Source: Aliidiomarina halalkaliphila
GTDB lineage: Bacteria; Pseudomonadota; Gammaproteobacteria; Enterobacterales; Alteromonadaceae
Length of the DNA: 64,000 nt
Direction: 5' to 3'
Assembly (NCBI RefSeq): GCF_007096385.1
Contig: NZ_VJWL01000002.1
Location: 124,001 to 188,000 of the forward strand
The notes below the pieces were generated by a model that saw only the letters and a list, made by a program, of their open reading frames with translations, made no database searches and had not been told where the DNA came from. Position 1 is the stretch's first letter; the number at the start of each line of letters is the position of its first letter. Made by a program: the position numbers and the translations under genes. Of this stretch, positions 38,422 through 49,088 are shown in pieces.

Positions 38422-38967
38422 ATGACGCGTCAGAAGAAAACTCGAAAGTCGGGCCCGCTTGCATTGCGCAAGGCTGAGCGGCCTGAAGCAAAGCAGCAGA
38501 AAGGTAAAGCGGGTAAAGATAAGGGCAAAGGGCTCCCTTCAGGGGCGCGCTATGCTGTTGGTAAGCCATCCTCTGCAGGTACTGCGGGCGCAGCGAGTAA
38601 AGCGGATCCACGCCATGGCAGCAAAAAGCCTATTGCTTTGAAGGTGAAACCAAAAGCGATGAGCCCGGAAAAAGAATTCGAGTGGATTGAAAACGATCAG
38701 AAGCTTCAGGGTTTACTGGCGCAACTCGAGAACGGCATCGTGTTGAACAAAAACGACCAAGCCTACGTAGATACTCAACTGGCGCGTTATCAGGAGCTCG
38801 CGGATCGCTTAGGTATCGAGATTGACGATAGCGATGACGACGAAGACTGGGAATACGATACCTCGGATATGCTCGACGAGGCGCTTGAGGAAGATCCTGA
38901 TTTTGACCGAGGTGCTGAGTTTGATTCAGGGTTTGACTCAGATACAGACAGTAACGAACGTAAATAG
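38422..38967 (+). CDS. yihI: Der GTPase-activating protein YihI
   Basis: Stimulates the GTPase Der (EngA) in 50S assembly. The 181-residue protein has the family layout: a Lys/Arg-rich N-terminal tail beginning MTRQKKTRKSGPLALRK, a central region GSKKPIAL, and the conserved core SPEKEFEWIENDQKLQGLLAQLENG followed by a strongly acidic Asp/Glu C-terminus. I start at 38422; the frame upstream runs into repeats. In E. coli yihI is next to engB (yihA) downstream of polA; here it is 3.8 kb further, separated by the DMT and DUF885 genes and the repeats. Confidence 0.92.
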   Translation: MTRQKKTRKSGPLALRKAERPEAKQQKGKAGKDKGKGLPSGARYAVGKPSSAGTAGAASKADPRHGSKKPIALKVKPKAMSPEKEFEWIENDQKLQGLLAQLENGIVLNKNDQAYVDTQLARYQELADRLGIEIDDSDDDEDWEYDTSDMLDEALEEDPDFDRGAEFDSGFDSDTDSNERK

Positions 38968-38995
38968 CCTAACTCACGTCAGTTAAAGGAGTCCC

Positions 38996-39466
38996 ATGGT
39001 GTTGATGTGGATTTTAATCATTGTTGCAGTAATCGTTATCGCTGCCTTGAGTGTGTACGCAGGCATGCTGCTCACGCGCTTGCGTTCACAGAACAACGCG
39101 ATGCGTGCAGCTGAAGGTAAGCGCTTGCACTACTTGCATGAAAGTATTGAAACCATTGCCAAGGCGATGCAGCAAGATCAGTGCCCTTTATCGGAAGGCT
39201 GCATTCGCATTGCAGTTCTGCTCGATAACCTTCCGGAGGCGGAACGGGCAGGATTCCCTGAACGCTTCCCGGCCATTCATGCCATGTATGAGCGTATTAA
39301 ACATATGCCCACGCATGATGCACGCAAAGACTACCCGAAGAAAGAGATCCGTAAACTTGATCTCGAGCGAGAAGGGTACGAAGTGGAAATGGCGGATAGT
39401 ATTCAAACAGACATTACCGCGGTGTTGGTATGGGTGCGCGCAGAGCGGGCCGCGCAAGCTCGTTAA
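38996..39466 (+). CDS. DUF2489-family membrane protein
   Basis: A 156-residue protein with one N-terminal transmembrane helix (about 4-25) and a cytoplasmic helical domain containing QQDQCPLSEGCIRIAVLLDNLP and DARKDYPKKEIRKLDLEREGYEVEME-like segments (here EVEMADSI). This fits the DUF2489 family, often found directly after yihI in Vibrio and Alteromonadales; function unknown. The ATG follows GGAG, 28 bases after the yihI stop, so the two are likely co-transcribed and end at the terminator 39481-39512. Confidence 0.82.
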   Translation: MVLMWILIIVAVIVIAALSVYAGMLLTRLRSQNNAMRAAEGKRLHYLHESIETIAKAMQQDQCPLSEGCIRIAVLLDNLPEAERAGFPERFPAIHAMYERIKHMPTHDARKDYPKKEIRKLDLEREGYEVEMADSIQTDITAVLVWVRAERAAQAR

Positions 39467-39480
39467 TCAGTACGTAAATG

Positions 39481-39512
39481 AAAAAAACCTAGTGCACGCA
39501 CTAGGTTTTTTT
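39481..39512. terminator. Bidirectional terminator after the DUF2489 gene
   Basis: CCTAGTGC pairs with GCACTAGG, flanked by seven A and seven T, giving a 15-bp stem in DNA and T runs on both strands. It serves the convergent DUF2489 and amidohydrolase genes. Confidence 0.92.
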
Positions 39513-39536
39513 GTGTTTGAATAGCTTGCACCGCGA

Positions 39537-40826
39537 TTACTGCTTGAATACCTGACCGTCTTTCATCACAAAAGACACTTGATGTAACACGGCGATATCT
39601 TCTAATGGATTGCCACGCACAGCGACGATATCCGCGAGCTTGCCCACTTCAATACTGCCGAGTTCCGATTCCTGCCCAAGCAGGGTGGCAGCGTTCATAG
39701 TCGCGGCACGGATGGCTTCAATTTCTGGCATACCGGCTTCCACCATGTATACAAACTCACGGGCATTTTCGCCGTGATCATACACGCTGGCATCGGTGCC
39801 AAAGGCAATCTTCACACCCGCGGCATAGGCGCGACCGAAGGTGTTCTGAATCAATGGGCCAATAGCACGTGCTTTCGGACGTACTTGCGCCGGGAAGTAC
39901 CCTTCAATTTCCGCGCGTTCAGCCACGGATTTGCCTGCAGTAATGGTGGGTACATACCAGGTGCCATATTCTTTCATTAACGCGAAGACGTCGTCGTCCA
40001 TGTAAGTGCCATGCTCAATGGAATCGACACCGGCTTTAATGGCCCGAATCATGCCATCTTTGCCATGGGCATGAACCGCTACTTTCATACCGTAATCGTG
40101 AGCGGTTTCAACGATAGCCACGAGTTCATCATCCATAAACTGCGGATTATCGCCGCTATCCGCGAGTGATAGCACGCCTCCGGTCGCCGTAAGCTTAATT
40201 AAGTTGGCACCTTCTTGATAGCGGGCGCGAACCGCTTGTCTTGCTTCATACGGACCATTGAGAACACCTTCCATAGGCGTGGGTGTTTCCACTAAACCGC
40301 GGCGATAGCCGTTTGAAGGATCCGCATGGCCGCCGGTAGTGGCTAACGATTTGCCGGAGGTAAAGATGCGTGGCCCGACAACCAAGCCATTATTGATCGC
40401 GTTGCGCAGGGCAATACTCACACCAAAGGAATCACCCAAGTCGCGCACCGTGGTAAAGCCGGCGTTTAAGGTGATATTGGCAAAATTTTGCCCGCGATAG
40501 GCCACATCGGCTTCATTCATGGTAAAACGGTGCATATAAGAGCCGGGTTCTAGTTGCGATGTAATATGCGTGTGCATATCAATAAACCCAGGCATCACCG
40601 TGGCATCGCGAAGGTCAATCACGGTATCGCTGGCGCTTGGGCGAGTAAACCCGTTATCGATGCCAACAATACGCTGGCCTTCCACGCGAATGGTCACGTT
40701 GCTGCGTGGATCCGCCTCAGTGCCGTCAATTAAGCGTCCTGCGTGAATAAGTGTGGCAGCATCCACTGCGACACTGTGCAGCGCCAATAACAGGCCTGCG
40801 GCTAAAGCATAAACTGGTTTGTGCAT
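39537..40826 (-). CDS. Secreted amidohydrolase (imidazolonepropionase/prolidase-like)
   Basis: Metal-dependent hydrolase of the amidohydrolase superfamily, exported by a signal peptide (about residues 1-23, ending VAVDA). In 429 residues the metal-site pattern is complete: HTHIT after strand 1, Lys in [10 protein letters not shown], His in VAVHAHG and DSIEHGT, and Asp in [11 protein letters not shown]. Closest relatives are usually annotated Xaa-Pro dipeptidase or imidazolonepropionase-like; the true substrate is unknown. Transcribed alone, divergent from cysE. Confidence 0.86.
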   Translation of the reverse strand: MHKPVYALAAGLLLALHSVAVDAATLIHAGRLIDGTEADPRSNVTIRVEGQRIVGIDNGFTRPSASDTVIDLRDATVMPGFIDMHTHITSQLEPGSYMHRFTMNEADVAYRGQNFANITLNAGFTTVRDLGDSFGVSIALRNAINNGLVVGPRIFTSGKSLATTGGHADPSNGYRRGLVETPTPMEGVLNGPYEARQAVRARYQEGANLIKLTATGGVLSLADSGDNPQFMDDELVAIVETAHDYGMKVAVHAHGKDGMIRAIKAGVDSIEHGTYMDDDVFALMKEYGTWYVPTITAGKSVAERAEIEGYFPAQVRPKARAIGPLIQNTFGRAYAAGVKIAFGTDASVYDHGENAREFVYMVEAGMPEIEAIRAATMNAATLLGQESELGSIEVGKLADIVAVRGNPLEDIAVLHQVSFVMKDGQVFKQ

Positions 40827-41010
40827 GTGTGTGTTCTCCGGCTATTTCTTCGTGTGTGTAAGCCAATTGTTTACGGAGTTTTGTACATCTTCTTCGAGGT
40901 CACTTCACCGAAGGCCTTGTTAAACGATATACTTACCACAACGTAGCATATTTCAGGTGGTTGAGCAGACGCTCTGCCGCAAAACTTCTTCTGCTGAGCG
41001 AGTGCGTTCT

Positions 41011-41820
41011 ATGTTATTCCGCGGAATCCGTGAAGATATTGCCAGCGTGTATGAGCGCGATCCGGCAGCCCGTCATTTTTTTGAGGTTCTAACCAACTAT
41101 CCGGGCTTGCACGCTATTTGGATTCATCGCTTCTGTCATTGCTTGTGGAACTGGCGGCTCAAATGGCTTGCGCGTTGGTTATCCACGATCGCCCGTTGGA
41201 TTACGGGAGTGGAGATTCATCCTGCAGCAAAGATTGGGCGACGCTTTTTTATTGATCACGGCATGGGTGTGGTGATTGGTGAAACCGCCGAAATTGGTGA
41301 CGATTGCACGCTTTACCATGGCGTCACGTTAGGCGGCACCAGCTGGAAAGTAGGCAAACGCCACCCGACTTTAGCCAATGGCGTGGTCATTGGTGCTGGC
41401 GCCAAGGTATTAGGACCACTACAGATTGGCGAAAATGCCCGGATTGGTTCCAATGCCGTGGTTGTGAAAGATGTACCGAGCGGCGCTACCGTGATTGGTA
41501 TTCCGGGCCGTATTGTTGCCACTAGCGCGAACAAGGCCGACTCCAAAGACGGCAAACGGGAAGCGATTGCGCGCAAATATGGCTTTGATGCCTATGCGGT
41601 ATCGACGGATAACCCGGATCCTGTGGCGATGTCGATGGGCCGTATGCTCGACCATATGCACGTATTGGATGAGCGGGTCGCAGAAATGTGCAACGCCATT
41701 AACCGCATGGGTGGTGATGTGTGTGGCGATATCCCGAAAATTGAATTAGAAGACGAAGAAGTGATGGCTGAGAAAGAAAAAGCCGAGAAAGCCCGCAGTA
41801 AATCCGATGGAGACGCTTAA
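41011..41820 (+). CDS. cysE: Serine O-acetyltransferase
   Basis: Acetylates serine to O-acetylserine, first step of cysteine synthesis. The protein is the short CysE/EpsC type; I start at ATG 41011 (269 residues, [10 protein letters not shown]), which fits that subfamily, rather than the GTG about 54 bases upstream. The left-handed beta-helix with hexapeptide repeats spans about residues 65-185; [30 protein letters not shown] includes the catalytic Asp-His. The C-terminal 90 residues are charged and end SKSDGDA, lacking the terminal Ile that normally docks into CysK. Directly followed by cysK. Confidence 0.92.
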   Translation: MLFRGIREDIASVYERDPAARHFFEVLTNYPGLHAIWIHRFCHCLWNWRLKWLARWLSTIARWITGVEIHPAAKIGRRFFIDHGMGVVIGETAEIGDDCTLYHGVTLGGTSWKVGKRHPTLANGVVIGAGAKVLGPLQIGENARIGSNAVVVKDVPSGATVIGIPGRIVATSANKADSKDGKREAIARKYGFDAYAVSTDNPDPVAMSMGRMLDHMHVLDERVAEMCNAINRMGGDVCGDIPKIELEDEEVMAEKEKAEKARSKSDGDA

Positions 41821-42798
41821 ATGTCAGTACCAACAGTGTTTGATAATGTCGCCGCCAGTATTGGCTATACGCCGTTGGTCAAATTACATCGGGTGGTTGC
41901 TGCCAACACCCATATTTATGCCAAAATCGAAAGTCGCAACCCAGCCGGCAGCGTGAAAGATCGCTTGGGTTATGGCTTAATCGCAGATGCGGAAGCGAAA
42001 GGCTTATTAACGCCGGGTAAAGTACTGCTGGAATCCACCTCGGGAAATACTGGCATTGCCTTGGCGTCAGTCGCGGCAAGTAAGGGTATTCCGCTCACCA
42101 TTGTGATGCCGCGGTCGGCAAGCTTAGAGCGGCGCAAGCTTATGAAAGCGTTAGGTGCGGAGTTAGTACTTACTCCCGCTGAAAATGGCATGAAAGGGGC
42201 ACTCGCAAAAGTAGCTGAGCTAATGGAAGCCGCACCAAATAAATATGTTTACGTGCGTCAATTCGAGAATCCGGCGAACCCATTGATCCATGAGCAAACA
42301 ACAGGGCCAGAGATTGACGATAGCTTGCAGGGCAATGTGGATGTGTTTGTCGCAGGCGTGGGTACGGGCGGGACTATTACCGGTGTGGGCCGGTACTTCC
42401 AAAAGCAGAAAAAAGCAGTGGACTGTTGGGCGGTTGAGGCAGCAGATTCGCCGTTGATTAGCCAAACCATTGCTGGCGAAGAGCTTACCCATGTTCCTCA
42501 CAAGATCCAGGGTATTAGTGCGGGTTTTGTACCAGCTAACTTAGACCTATCATTATTAAAAGGCACCCAACAAGTTACCAACGACGAAGCCTATGACATG
42601 GCCTTGCGACTGTGTCAGGAAGAAGGAATCTTGGCGGGGATTTCGTCGGGGGCTGCCGTAGTTGCGGCAAACCGCATTGCGGCGCTTCCTGAATACGCGG
42701 GTAAAAATATTGTAGTGATCTTACCTAGCTCTGCGGAACGCTATCTGAGTACGCCGTTGTTTAAAGGCTTATTCACGGAGCAAGAGCTTGAGCCATAA
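41821..42798 (+). CDS. cysK: Cysteine synthase A (O-acetylserine sulfhydrylase)
   Basis: PLP enzyme converting O-acetylserine and sulfide to cysteine. The 325-residue protein is closer to CysK than CysM: HKIQGISAGFVPANLDL and the C-terminal VVILPSSAERYLSTPLFKGLFTE segment are CysK-like. The PLP Lys is residue 46 in GSVKDR, and ESTSGNTGIALA binds substrate and cofactor phosphate with GTGGTITG. The start ATG directly follows the cysE TAA, so the pair is translationally coupled. Confidence 0.95.
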   Translation: MSVPTVFDNVAASIGYTPLVKLHRVVAANTHIYAKIESRNPAGSVKDRLGYGLIADAEAKGLLTPGKVLLESTSGNTGIALASVAASKGIPLTIVMPRSASLERRKLMKALGAELVLTPAENGMKGALAKVAELMEAAPNKYVYVRQFENPANPLIHEQTTGPEIDDSLQGNVDVFVAGVGTGGTITGVGRYFQKQKKAVDCWAVEAADSPLISQTIAGEELTHVPHKIQGISAGFVPANLDLSLLKGTQQVTNDEAYDMALRLCQEEGILAGISSGAAVVAANRIAALPEYAGKNIVVILPSSAERYLSTPLFKGLFTEQELEP

Positions 42799-42823
42799 CG
42801 GCCCAAGCGTTGCTCGCTCCACT

Positions 42824-43258
42824 TTACTTCTTCGAACTCATCCGAATCCGCGGTTTATCCTTCGCGGGTTTGCTCAGTTCCTCTTCTGTTTCTAAACCAC
42901 TGCGCAAGCGGTGCGTATCTGCGTCGTAGTGGCTGTAGAGCTCGTCTTTGATGGTTTTTACCCAGATTGGCACACCAATAAAGTAACCAGCTCGGCCAAT
43001 AGCGTGGGCTGCCACAGGGGCGGTGATAAAGATAAATAAAATCACCGCCATGGCTTTGGCCATCACCACTAGGTCGTTAAAGTGCAACATGGCGGCAACC
43101 ATCATTAAAGCTACCCCAAGCGCCCCGGCCTTGGTGCTCGCGTGCATGCGGGTCAGCAAGTCGGGTAAGCGTAAAATCCCCACCGCAGCCAATAGCGAAA
43201 ATGCTCCGCTAGACAGCATAAAAATGGCGACCAGCCAATTGACGATAGTTTCAGTCAT
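42824..43258 (-). CDS. mnhG: Na+/H+ antiporter subunit G (MrpG/MnhG)
   Basis: Small membrane subunit of the Mrp cation/proton antiporter complex. The start at 43258 gives 144 residues with three transmembrane helices; LLAAVGILRLPDLLTRMHASTKAGALG is the family signature. The C-terminal 50 residues are charged and longer than in many MrpG proteins. It overlaps mnhF by 8 bases; an upstream in-frame start at 43297 would overlap further and is less likely. Last gene of the operon. Confidence 0.92.
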   Translation of the reverse strand: MTETIVNWLVAIFMLSSGAFSLLAAVGILRLPDLLTRMHASTKAGALGVALMMVAAMLHFNDLVVMAKAMAVILFIFITAPVAAHAIGRAGYFIGVPIWVKTIKDELYSHYDADTHRLRSGLETEEELSKPAKDKPRIRMSSKK

Positions 43259-43520
43259 CTCGCGGACCTCCACGTTCAAGGAATCGGGCAAAGCCAATGG
43301 CGGCTAAGAATGCGGTTAATGCGGTCACGATGGCCACATCAATAAAGCTAGAACGTTCCGTAAATATGGCGTGGGCGCCTGTCATACCCACGATTACAGT
43401 CGCTAGTAATTCAAGTGCGACCACCCGATCCGGCAACGTGGGGCCAATCAATAAGCGAATAAAGATCAGCACCAAGGCGATACTCAGTAGGCCGAAGGTG
43501 ATGAGATATATATAGTGCAC
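43251..43520 (-). CDS. mnhF: Na+/H+ antiporter subunit F (MrpF/MnhF)
   Basis: 89-residue membrane protein with three helices; the segment RLLIGPTLPDRVVALELLATVIVG is the family hallmark, with the conserved Asp of PDRV, which is needed for activity in studied MrpF proteins. It starts 17 bases after mnhE and overlaps mnhG by 8. Confidence 0.93.
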   Translation of the reverse strand: MHYIYLITFGLLSIALVLIFIRLLIGPTLPDRVVALELLATVIVGMTGAHAIFTERSSFIDVAIVTALTAFLAAIGFARFLERGGPRDD

Positions 43521-43537
43521 AGTGCCTCCTTCAGCAT

Positions 43538-44011
43538 TTAGCGCAGGATTTCAAGAACCCGACGCTCCATATCTTTTAAACTGTTACGCAGTTCTTGTTC
43601 ATTATCCAAGAACATCGCATGTATGTAGAGAACGCGGCGATCATCCGAGACGTCTAAACTTAACGTTCCCGGTGTCAGTGAGATCAAATTCGCCACCATG
43701 GTGATCTCAAGTTCGGTTTTTGCTTCTAGGCGCATGGCGATTACGCCAGGCTTCATGTGCCAGACCGGCGTGACGATATCAAAGGCCACGGTAAAGTTGG
43801 CCACAATTAATTCTTTGATAAAAAAACCAACAAAGCGAATTAATCGCGGCAACCGGCGAGTATACCCGCGTAAGCTTGGCATCTGCCGTTGCATCACCCC
43901 AAGTACTAAGTAACCGATGAACAAGCCGAACAGCAAGTTCATCCCGCCTACATCACCGGTGAGCACGACCCACATGAGGGCCAGCAGCAAGTTCCACATA
44001 AATCCGGTCAT
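43538..44011 (-). CDS. mnhE: Na+/H+ antiporter subunit E (MrpE/MnhE)
   Basis: 157-residue membrane subunit with N-terminal helices and a cytoplasmic tail. LISLTPGTLSLDVSDDRRVLYIHA is the MrpE signature. It overlaps mnhD by four bases, indicating coupled translation within the seven-gene operon. Confidence 0.93.
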   Translation of the reverse strand: MTGFMWNLLLALMWVVLTGDVGGMNLLFGLFIGYLVLGVMQRQMPSLRGYTRRLPRLIRFVGFFIKELIVANFTVAFDIVTPVWHMKPGVIAMRLEAKTELEITMVANLISLTPGTLSLDVSDDRRVLYIHAMFLDNEQELRNSLKDMERRVLEILR

Positions 44012-45519
44012 GGGCGATTACCTCCCAATACAGCATCAATGTACCCATCAGGGTTTAAAAGTTGCGCCGCTGAGAACTCGGCAAACTCGTAGATGGGCTG
44101 GCCATTTAAACCAATAAACAGGGTACAAGCCGCTAGTAACACGACGGGTACGTAAAGGACCACCAGAGAGCCTGATGTTTTGCCTTCGTCGAGGGCGGAG
44201 CTGTCTACTCCTTTCGGTAACTTCTTCCAGAACACTTCGCCCCAAATTTTAATCATTGAGTAGAGTGTAAGCAGCCCAACCAGTAATGCAATAAAGGTCA
44301 CGAACCAGGCTTCAAGCTCGATACCCGCTTTAATAATGATAAATTTGGCAAAGAACCCGCTGAGCGGTGGAATTCCCGCCAGTGATAGTGCCGGTATTAG
44401 GAACAAGATACTTAAGATGGGGCGTGCTTTATACATACCCCCTAAGCGTTTGAGATCGTAAGTGCCCATCAAGCGATGGGTAATACCACTAATCAGGAAC
44501 AGATTCGTTTTCACTATGATGTGGTGCATGATGTAAAACACCCCACCAATAATGGCCAGCGGCGTAAAGAGTGCCAAGCCAAGAATCATGTAGCCAATCT
44601 GACTGACAATGTGGAACGACAGAATACGGCGGAACTCAAACTGTGCTGCCGCACCCAATACACCCGTAAGCATGGTGCCCACAGCCACCCACAACAAGAG
44701 TTCATGGGTGAAGTCGGGGTTCTGGTTAAATATTAGGGTAAATACCCGGAACAGTGCGTACACGCCCACTTTGGTTAGCAAACCGGCAAATAATGCCGAC
44801 ACCGCCACCGGACCTGTGTGGTAAGACGCAGGCAACCAGAAGAACAATGGGAATGCGGCGGCTTTAATACCGAAGGCAATTAAGAACATCACCGCGATTA
44901 CATCAACCATTCCGGTGTGTTCTGCTTCACCCAGTTTCACAGCGATATCTGCCATATTGAGGGTGCCGGTGATACCGTATAGCAAACCAATCGCGCTAAG
45001 GAAAATGGCAGACGACAGCAGGTTTAAGGTCACGTACTTTACCGCACCTTCCATTTGCGCCCGCTCGCCACCGAGGATCAGCAAGGCAAAGGAGGCGATC
45101 AGCATCACTTCAAACCATACATATAGGTTAAAGATATCGCCGGTTAAGAACGAGCCCGCGACACCCGCCAGCAGCAAGTGCATTAACGGGTAGTAACCAA
45201 AGCGTTCGTGACTGGGTGAGGCGGATGACAACGAGAAAATCGCGATTGCGACCGCCATCATCCCGGTAAGAACCACCATGATGGCACTGAGCATATCGGC
45301 TACTAAGGTAATCCCGTAAGGGGCGACCCAGTTGCCCATGTACATCACCACATGGCCTTCACGCAACACAGAAACGAGTAGCCAGATACTACTCGCCAAC
45401 AAGGCAACACTTCCCAAAATGGATAACACGCGCTGCACCATGTTGTAGCGCCACAACATGACACAAAGCGTACCCGTAAGGAGCGGAATTATAACGGGCA
45501 GAGCAACTTCAAAACTCAC
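44008..45519 (-). CDS. mnhD: Na+/H+ antiporter subunit D (MrpD/MnhD)
   Basis: 503-residue, about 14-helix membrane protein homologous to the proton-pumping NuoL/M/N subunits of complex I. The Glu of [15 protein letters not shown] and the Lys-containing helices ([29 protein letters not shown]) match the residues implicated in proton transfer in the family. Overlaps both mnhC and mnhE by four bases. Confidence 0.95.
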   Translation of the reverse strand: MSFEVALPVIIPLLTGTLCVMLWRYNMVQRVLSILGSVALLASSIWLLVSVLREGHVVMYMGNWVAPYGITLVADMLSAIMVVLTGMMAVAIAIFSLSSASPSHERFGYYPLMHLLLAGVAGSFLTGDIFNLYVWFEVMLIASFALLILGGERAQMEGAVKYVTLNLLSSAIFLSAIGLLYGITGTLNMADIAVKLGEAEHTGMVDVIAVMFLIAFGIKAAAFPLFFWLPASYHTGPVAVSALFAGLLTKVGVYALFRVFTLIFNQNPDFTHELLLWVAVGTMLTGVLGAAAQFEFRRILSFHIVSQIGYMILGLALFTPLAIIGGVFYIMHHIIVKTNLFLISGITHRLMGTYDLKRLGGMYKARPILSILFLIPALSLAGIPPLSGFFAKFIIIKAGIELEAWFVTFIALLVGLLTLYSMIKIWGEVFWKKLPKGVDSSALDEGKTSGSLVVLYVPVVLLAACTLFIGLNGQPIYEFAEFSAAQLLNPDGYIDAVLGGNRP

Positions 45520-45863
45520 GTATCGGTATCCTTCATCTGATCCAGGTTGTCGGTACGAATGATGTTATACGCCCGGTGAATAAGTACCACGGCAAAGGCG
45601 AGTACCCCAAAGGCAATCACGATCGCCGTGAGGATGAGGGCTTGCGGTAATGGATCCGCCACAGCGCCATCCGGGAGTACAGACCCCAATGGAATCAAGG
45701 GTGGGGCACCACGGGTCATCCCTGCCGAGGTGAATATCAGTAGATTGGCTGCGTTCGACAGCAGCATCAGCCCGATCACGAGCTTAACGATACTGCGACG
45801 CAACATCATATATATTGCTGCGGCATACAGGAGGCCAACAACAATGGCCATAATTGGTTCCAT
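45516..45863 (-). CDS. mnhC: Na+/H+ antiporter subunit C (MrpC/MnhC)
   Basis: 115-residue NuoK-like subunit with three transmembrane helices; [24 protein letters not shown] and the segment [17 protein letters not shown] are typical. It begins 13 bases after mnhB and overlaps mnhD by four bases. Confidence 0.94.
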   Translation of the reverse strand: MEPIMAIVVGLLYAAAIYMMLRRSIVKLVIGLMLLSNAANLLIFTSAGMTRGAPPLIPLGSVLPDGAVADPLPQALILTAIVIAFGVLAFAVVLIHRAYNIIRTDNLDQMKDTDT

Positions 45864-45876
45864 GTAAGCTCCCTGG

Positions 45877-46308
45877 TTAGTGTTCTTCTGCTTCAGTGAG
45901 GCCGATGAGCATCATCATGACCGAACCGAACACGGTAAAGTAAACGCCAATATCAAAAATCAGCGGCGTTGATAGTTTGATCTCGGTGCCGCCAGGCAGC
46001 ATCACCGGCCACCACTGCGCGGTTAAAAACGGCTCGCCATTTAGTGCCGCCGGGAAAATCGAGATCATGCCCATAAACAAACCAGCACCGATGAGATTGC
46101 GCGGATCCACGCGCATGAGATCCCGCGTGACTGCGGCGCCAAAGGTAAATAAGTAAAGGGCGAATGCACCTGAAGCAACGAGGCCGGCGATAAAGCCACC
46201 GCCGGGTTCATTGTGTCCACGCAGGAGCAAGAACACCGAGAATAAGAGCTGCAAGGGCACCAAAAAACGGGCCGCAGCGTGCAGGATCAACGTACCTGGT
46301 TTCATCAT
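45877..46308 (-). CDS. mnhB: Na+/H+ antiporter subunit B (MrpB/MnhB)
   Basis: 143-residue membrane subunit with four helices; the signature [16 protein letters not shown] is intact, as is the ADP/NP-type segment [13 protein letters not shown]. It overlaps mnhA by four bases, so A and B are separate genes here (group 1, seven-gene Mrp). Confidence 0.94.
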   Translation of the reverse strand: MMKPGTLILHAAARFLVPLQLLFSVFLLLRGHNEPGGGFIAGLVASGAFALYLFTFGAAVTRDLMRVDPRNLIGAGLFMGMISIFPAALNGEPFLTAQWWPVMLPGGTEIKLSTPLIFDIGVYFTVFGSVMMMLIGLTEAEEH

Positions 46309-48848
46309 ACGTCTTTGTCCTCCTTTTTCTCAGAGTCATCGTTATGGGGGTAATCCCCGCGCGGATGCTCGCTGCTGGTATCTGGATTCACAATGGTGTT
46401 ATCCCCGTCGTCTTCATCGTCGTCATCGGACGCTTCCAAAATATTTTGATCTTCCAACATCTTCTGATGAATTTCGTCGAGTGAATGCACAATATCTTTC
46501 TCAGGAATTTTCTTCGGCGGCAAAATCAAGGTGCCGGCGAAGTGGTTCGCGCCGGGTGCTGTTTGCGGATTGAATTTAATCATGGCGTAAACACCCATGG
46601 CCGCTAAGGCAAGTACAAATATCTCTCCAAGGGTATCTAGGGCCCGATAATCGACCAAGATGACATTCACAATGTTGCGGCCGTGGGCCAGTGGGTAGCT
46701 GTTTTCAATCATGTAGCCGGAAATGGGTTCGAACAGCTGCACATCAATGGTGATCATAATGAGGAACATCATGAGTACACCGACGGTTAGGGCCACTGCC
46801 GCATCACGAATACGTTCAGCGGTTGTGGAAATATTGGAGAAGCTGGGCAACCGGAACAGTACGAGTACCAACAAGATTACCGTCAGAGTTTCCACTAGGA
46901 TTTGAGTAATCCCCAAATCTGGAGCGCTAAACAAGATAAAGATAAAGGCAATGGAGAAGCCGACCGCCCCCATGGCCGCTACTGCGCCCAAGCGCGAGTG
47001 GGTAATACTCGCGGCCACGGCGGCGGCAACTAGAATGGATACCGCGACGAACTCATGGAAGTAAAAATCCAGATCCCAATTCCAATGCAGCTGGTACCGA
47101 CTCAATAAGGTATAGCCCGTGACCACCACAAAGGTGAGGGTAATGGTGCGCAAGTAGTTACGCATGGAACCGTTTTGGAGCTTCCGGGTTTGCCATTCAG
47201 CAACCCAAACAATGGCGTCCATAAAATAGAAATAGCCGCGTTCTGGGCCGCGTACCACCATGGGGTCCAGTACTTTTAACCGATCGCGCAATGCATCCCA
47301 ACGGGTGAATAAGAAACCACCGATGGCCAAGCTGATCGCGGATAACAATAACGGCAGATTAAAGCCGTGCCACAAGGCGAGATAGCTGTCGATGGTGGTG
47401 CCGGCAACAGCCATACTCGCAGGTAAGGTAATCCATGCACCAACCAAGCCCGGGAAAAAGCCGGCGAACACAGACAACGCCACCAATACCGCCGGGCCCG
47501 CTAACATAGGTAGCGGGGGCTCATGAATGTCGGCGGCAGCTTTCGGTGCTTTAAAGGCACCAAAGAAGGGCCGTAATGCCACCACTGCAGCCACCGTTAC
47601 TACGAGGATTGACGCAACCACGACAAGGGCCATCAGCGCCACAAATACACCGCCTTCAAGCATGGTTTCTAACAGCGCTTCTTTTGCGACAAAGCCAAAC
47701 AAGGGGGGGATCCCCGCCAGTGATAAGGTCGCCACCAAGGTAAGACCCGCACTTAAGGGCAGTTGCTTGCGCAACCCGCCCACTTCGGTGACGTCGCGGC
47801 TACCGGCCTCGTGGTCAACGATACCGGCGAGCATAAATAAAGCTCCTTTATATAAGCTATGGGCGAGTAAGTATGCGGCAAATGCGACCATAGCCAACTC
47901 GGTACTGACACCTAGCAGGAAGGTGAGTGAGCCTAGGGCCATCACCGTGGAGTAAGCCAGAAGCTTTTTCATATCCGTGCTGCGCACGGCCATAAAGGCG
48001 CCCGTGAGCATGGTAAAGGCACCAAATCCGGTGAGTGTCATTACCCAGAAATCGGTGCCGCCTAGCTCAGGATGTAAGCGCGCTAACAAATAGATCCCGG
48101 CTTTTACCATGGTTGCCGAGTGCAGATAGGCACTCACAGGCGTAGGTGCGGCCATGGCATTAGGTAGCCAGAAGTGGAATGGGAATTGCGCTGATTTGGT
48201 AAAAGCGCCTAATAAGACGCAAATCATCATGCCCAAATACCACGGGTGCTGTGAAATCACTTCAGAGCCGTTGAGAATTTCTTGCACGGAGAAGCTACCG
48301 GCCATAAAGCCAAGCATAATAAAGCCTGCAAGCAGCGCCAGTCCGCCACCCACAGTGACGATAAGACCTTGCAACGCGGCTTTGCGAGCAGCGGCCTGAT
48401 GGTGGTTATAACCAATCAGTAAATACGAGGTGATGCTGGTAAGTTCCCAGAACACAAAGAGTGTGATGAGGTTATCTGCCAGCACCAAACCCAGCATTGA
48501 CCCCATAAAGGCCATAAGAACAACAAGAAAACGCCCTTGTGCTATGTCGCCTTTTAGATAGCTTCCCGCGTACAGCACGATAAAGGTACCGATACCGCAG
48601 ATAAGCAATGCAAACAGCAAGGATAAGCCATCCAGCACCATGGTGAAGGAGATATCCAGCCCCGGAATCCAAGCGTATTCATGCACGATCACTTCACCGC
48701 CGGCAATAGCGGGTACAAAGCCGGCAAACCAAACGGTGAGTACTGCTGGAACTAGCGCAAGGAACCATGCGGCCCGGTGCTGTTGGCGGGCAAAAAGCCA
48801 GGGCGCCAATAGTGCGGCAAGGTAGATTACCAGTACGGCAACTTGCAT
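46305..48848 (-). CDS. mnhA: Na+/H+ antiporter subunit A (MrpA/MnhA)
   Basis: 847-residue, about 20-helix subunit: an N-terminal NuoL-like half, with [16 protein letters not shown] and the proton-channel helices [19 protein letters not shown], and a C-terminal MbhD/E-like part carrying [25 protein letters not shown] and the [11 protein letters not shown] segment. The last 70 residues are unusually acidic (runs of Asp/Glu from about 800) and hydrophilic, probably cytoplasmic. An AGAGGA ribosome site precedes the start. First gene of mnhABCDEFG; it exchanges cytoplasmic Na+ for H+ and supports pH and salt homeostasis. Confidence 0.96.
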   Translation of the reverse strand: MQVAVLVIYLAALLAPWLFARQQHRAAWFLALVPAVLTVWFAGFVPAIAGGEVIVHEYAWIPGLDISFTMVLDGLSLLFALLICGIGTFIVLYAGSYLKGDIAQGRFLVVLMAFMGSMLGLVLADNLITLFVFWELTSITSYLLIGYNHHQAAARKAALQGLIVTVGGGLALLAGFIMLGFMAGSFSVQEILNGSEVISQHPWYLGMMICVLLGAFTKSAQFPFHFWLPNAMAAPTPVSAYLHSATMVKAGIYLLARLHPELGGTDFWVMTLTGFGAFTMLTGAFMAVRSTDMKKLLAYSTVMALGSLTFLLGVSTELAMVAFAAYLLAHSLYKGALFMLAGIVDHEAGSRDVTEVGGLRKQLPLSAGLTLVATLSLAGIPPLFGFVAKEALLETMLEGGVFVALMALVVVASILVVTVAAVVALRPFFGAFKAPKAAADIHEPPLPMLAGPAVLVALSVFAGFFPGLVGAWITLPASMAVAGTTIDSYLALWHGFNLPLLLSAISLAIGGFLFTRWDALRDRLKVLDPMVVRGPERGYFYFMDAIVWVAEWQTRKLQNGSMRNYLRTITLTFVVVTGYTLLSRYQLHWNWDLDFYFHEFVAVSILVAAAVAASITHSRLGAVAAMGAVGFSIAFIFILFSAPDLGITQILVETLTVILLVLVLFRLPSFSNISTTAERIRDAAVALTVGVLMMFLIMITIDVQLFEPISGYMIENSYPLAHGRNIVNVILVDYRALDTLGEIFVLALAAMGVYAMIKFNPQTAPGANHFAGTLILPPKKIPEKDIVHSLDEIHQKMLEDQNILEASDDDDEDDGDNTIVNPDTSSEHPRGDYPHNDDSEKKEDKDV

Positions 48849-48998
48849 CGAGAATCCTCTTTGGCCAATCGAAAAATCAATAAGTTAACTGTTAAATCAT
48901 ACGCACAAAGGGGTAATTTAGCACAAATCCCAATTTTGGGTGAAGTGATGCGCGTTCAGATGTATGCCATAAGCGGTGTAAATCAACAGAAATTTCCC

Positions 48999-49026
48999 TT
49001 GAATTCTTTGTCATAGTCTCTAACAT
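48999..49026 (+). promoter_or_regulatory. Candidate sigma-70 promoter of the sodium channel gene
   Basis: TTGAAT (48999-49004) and TAACAT (49021-49026) are spaced 16 bases apart in the mnhA/channel gap. The predicted transcript starts about 55 bases before the channel ATG. Confidence 0.4.
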
Positions 49027-49088
49027 CCTGCCTCGAAACCAAGCCCGCGATCCCATCGCATAGATATCCCGAAGTGAGCTGTAACCCT

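Noticed and set aside
40957-41010. Longer CysE start at an upstream GTG
   Set aside because: Adds 18 residues not shared by the short CysE subfamily and has no ribosome site.
41821-42798. Assignment as cysteine synthase B (CysM)
   Set aside because: The PHKIQGISAGFVPANLDL-type segment and C-terminal region are CysK-like.
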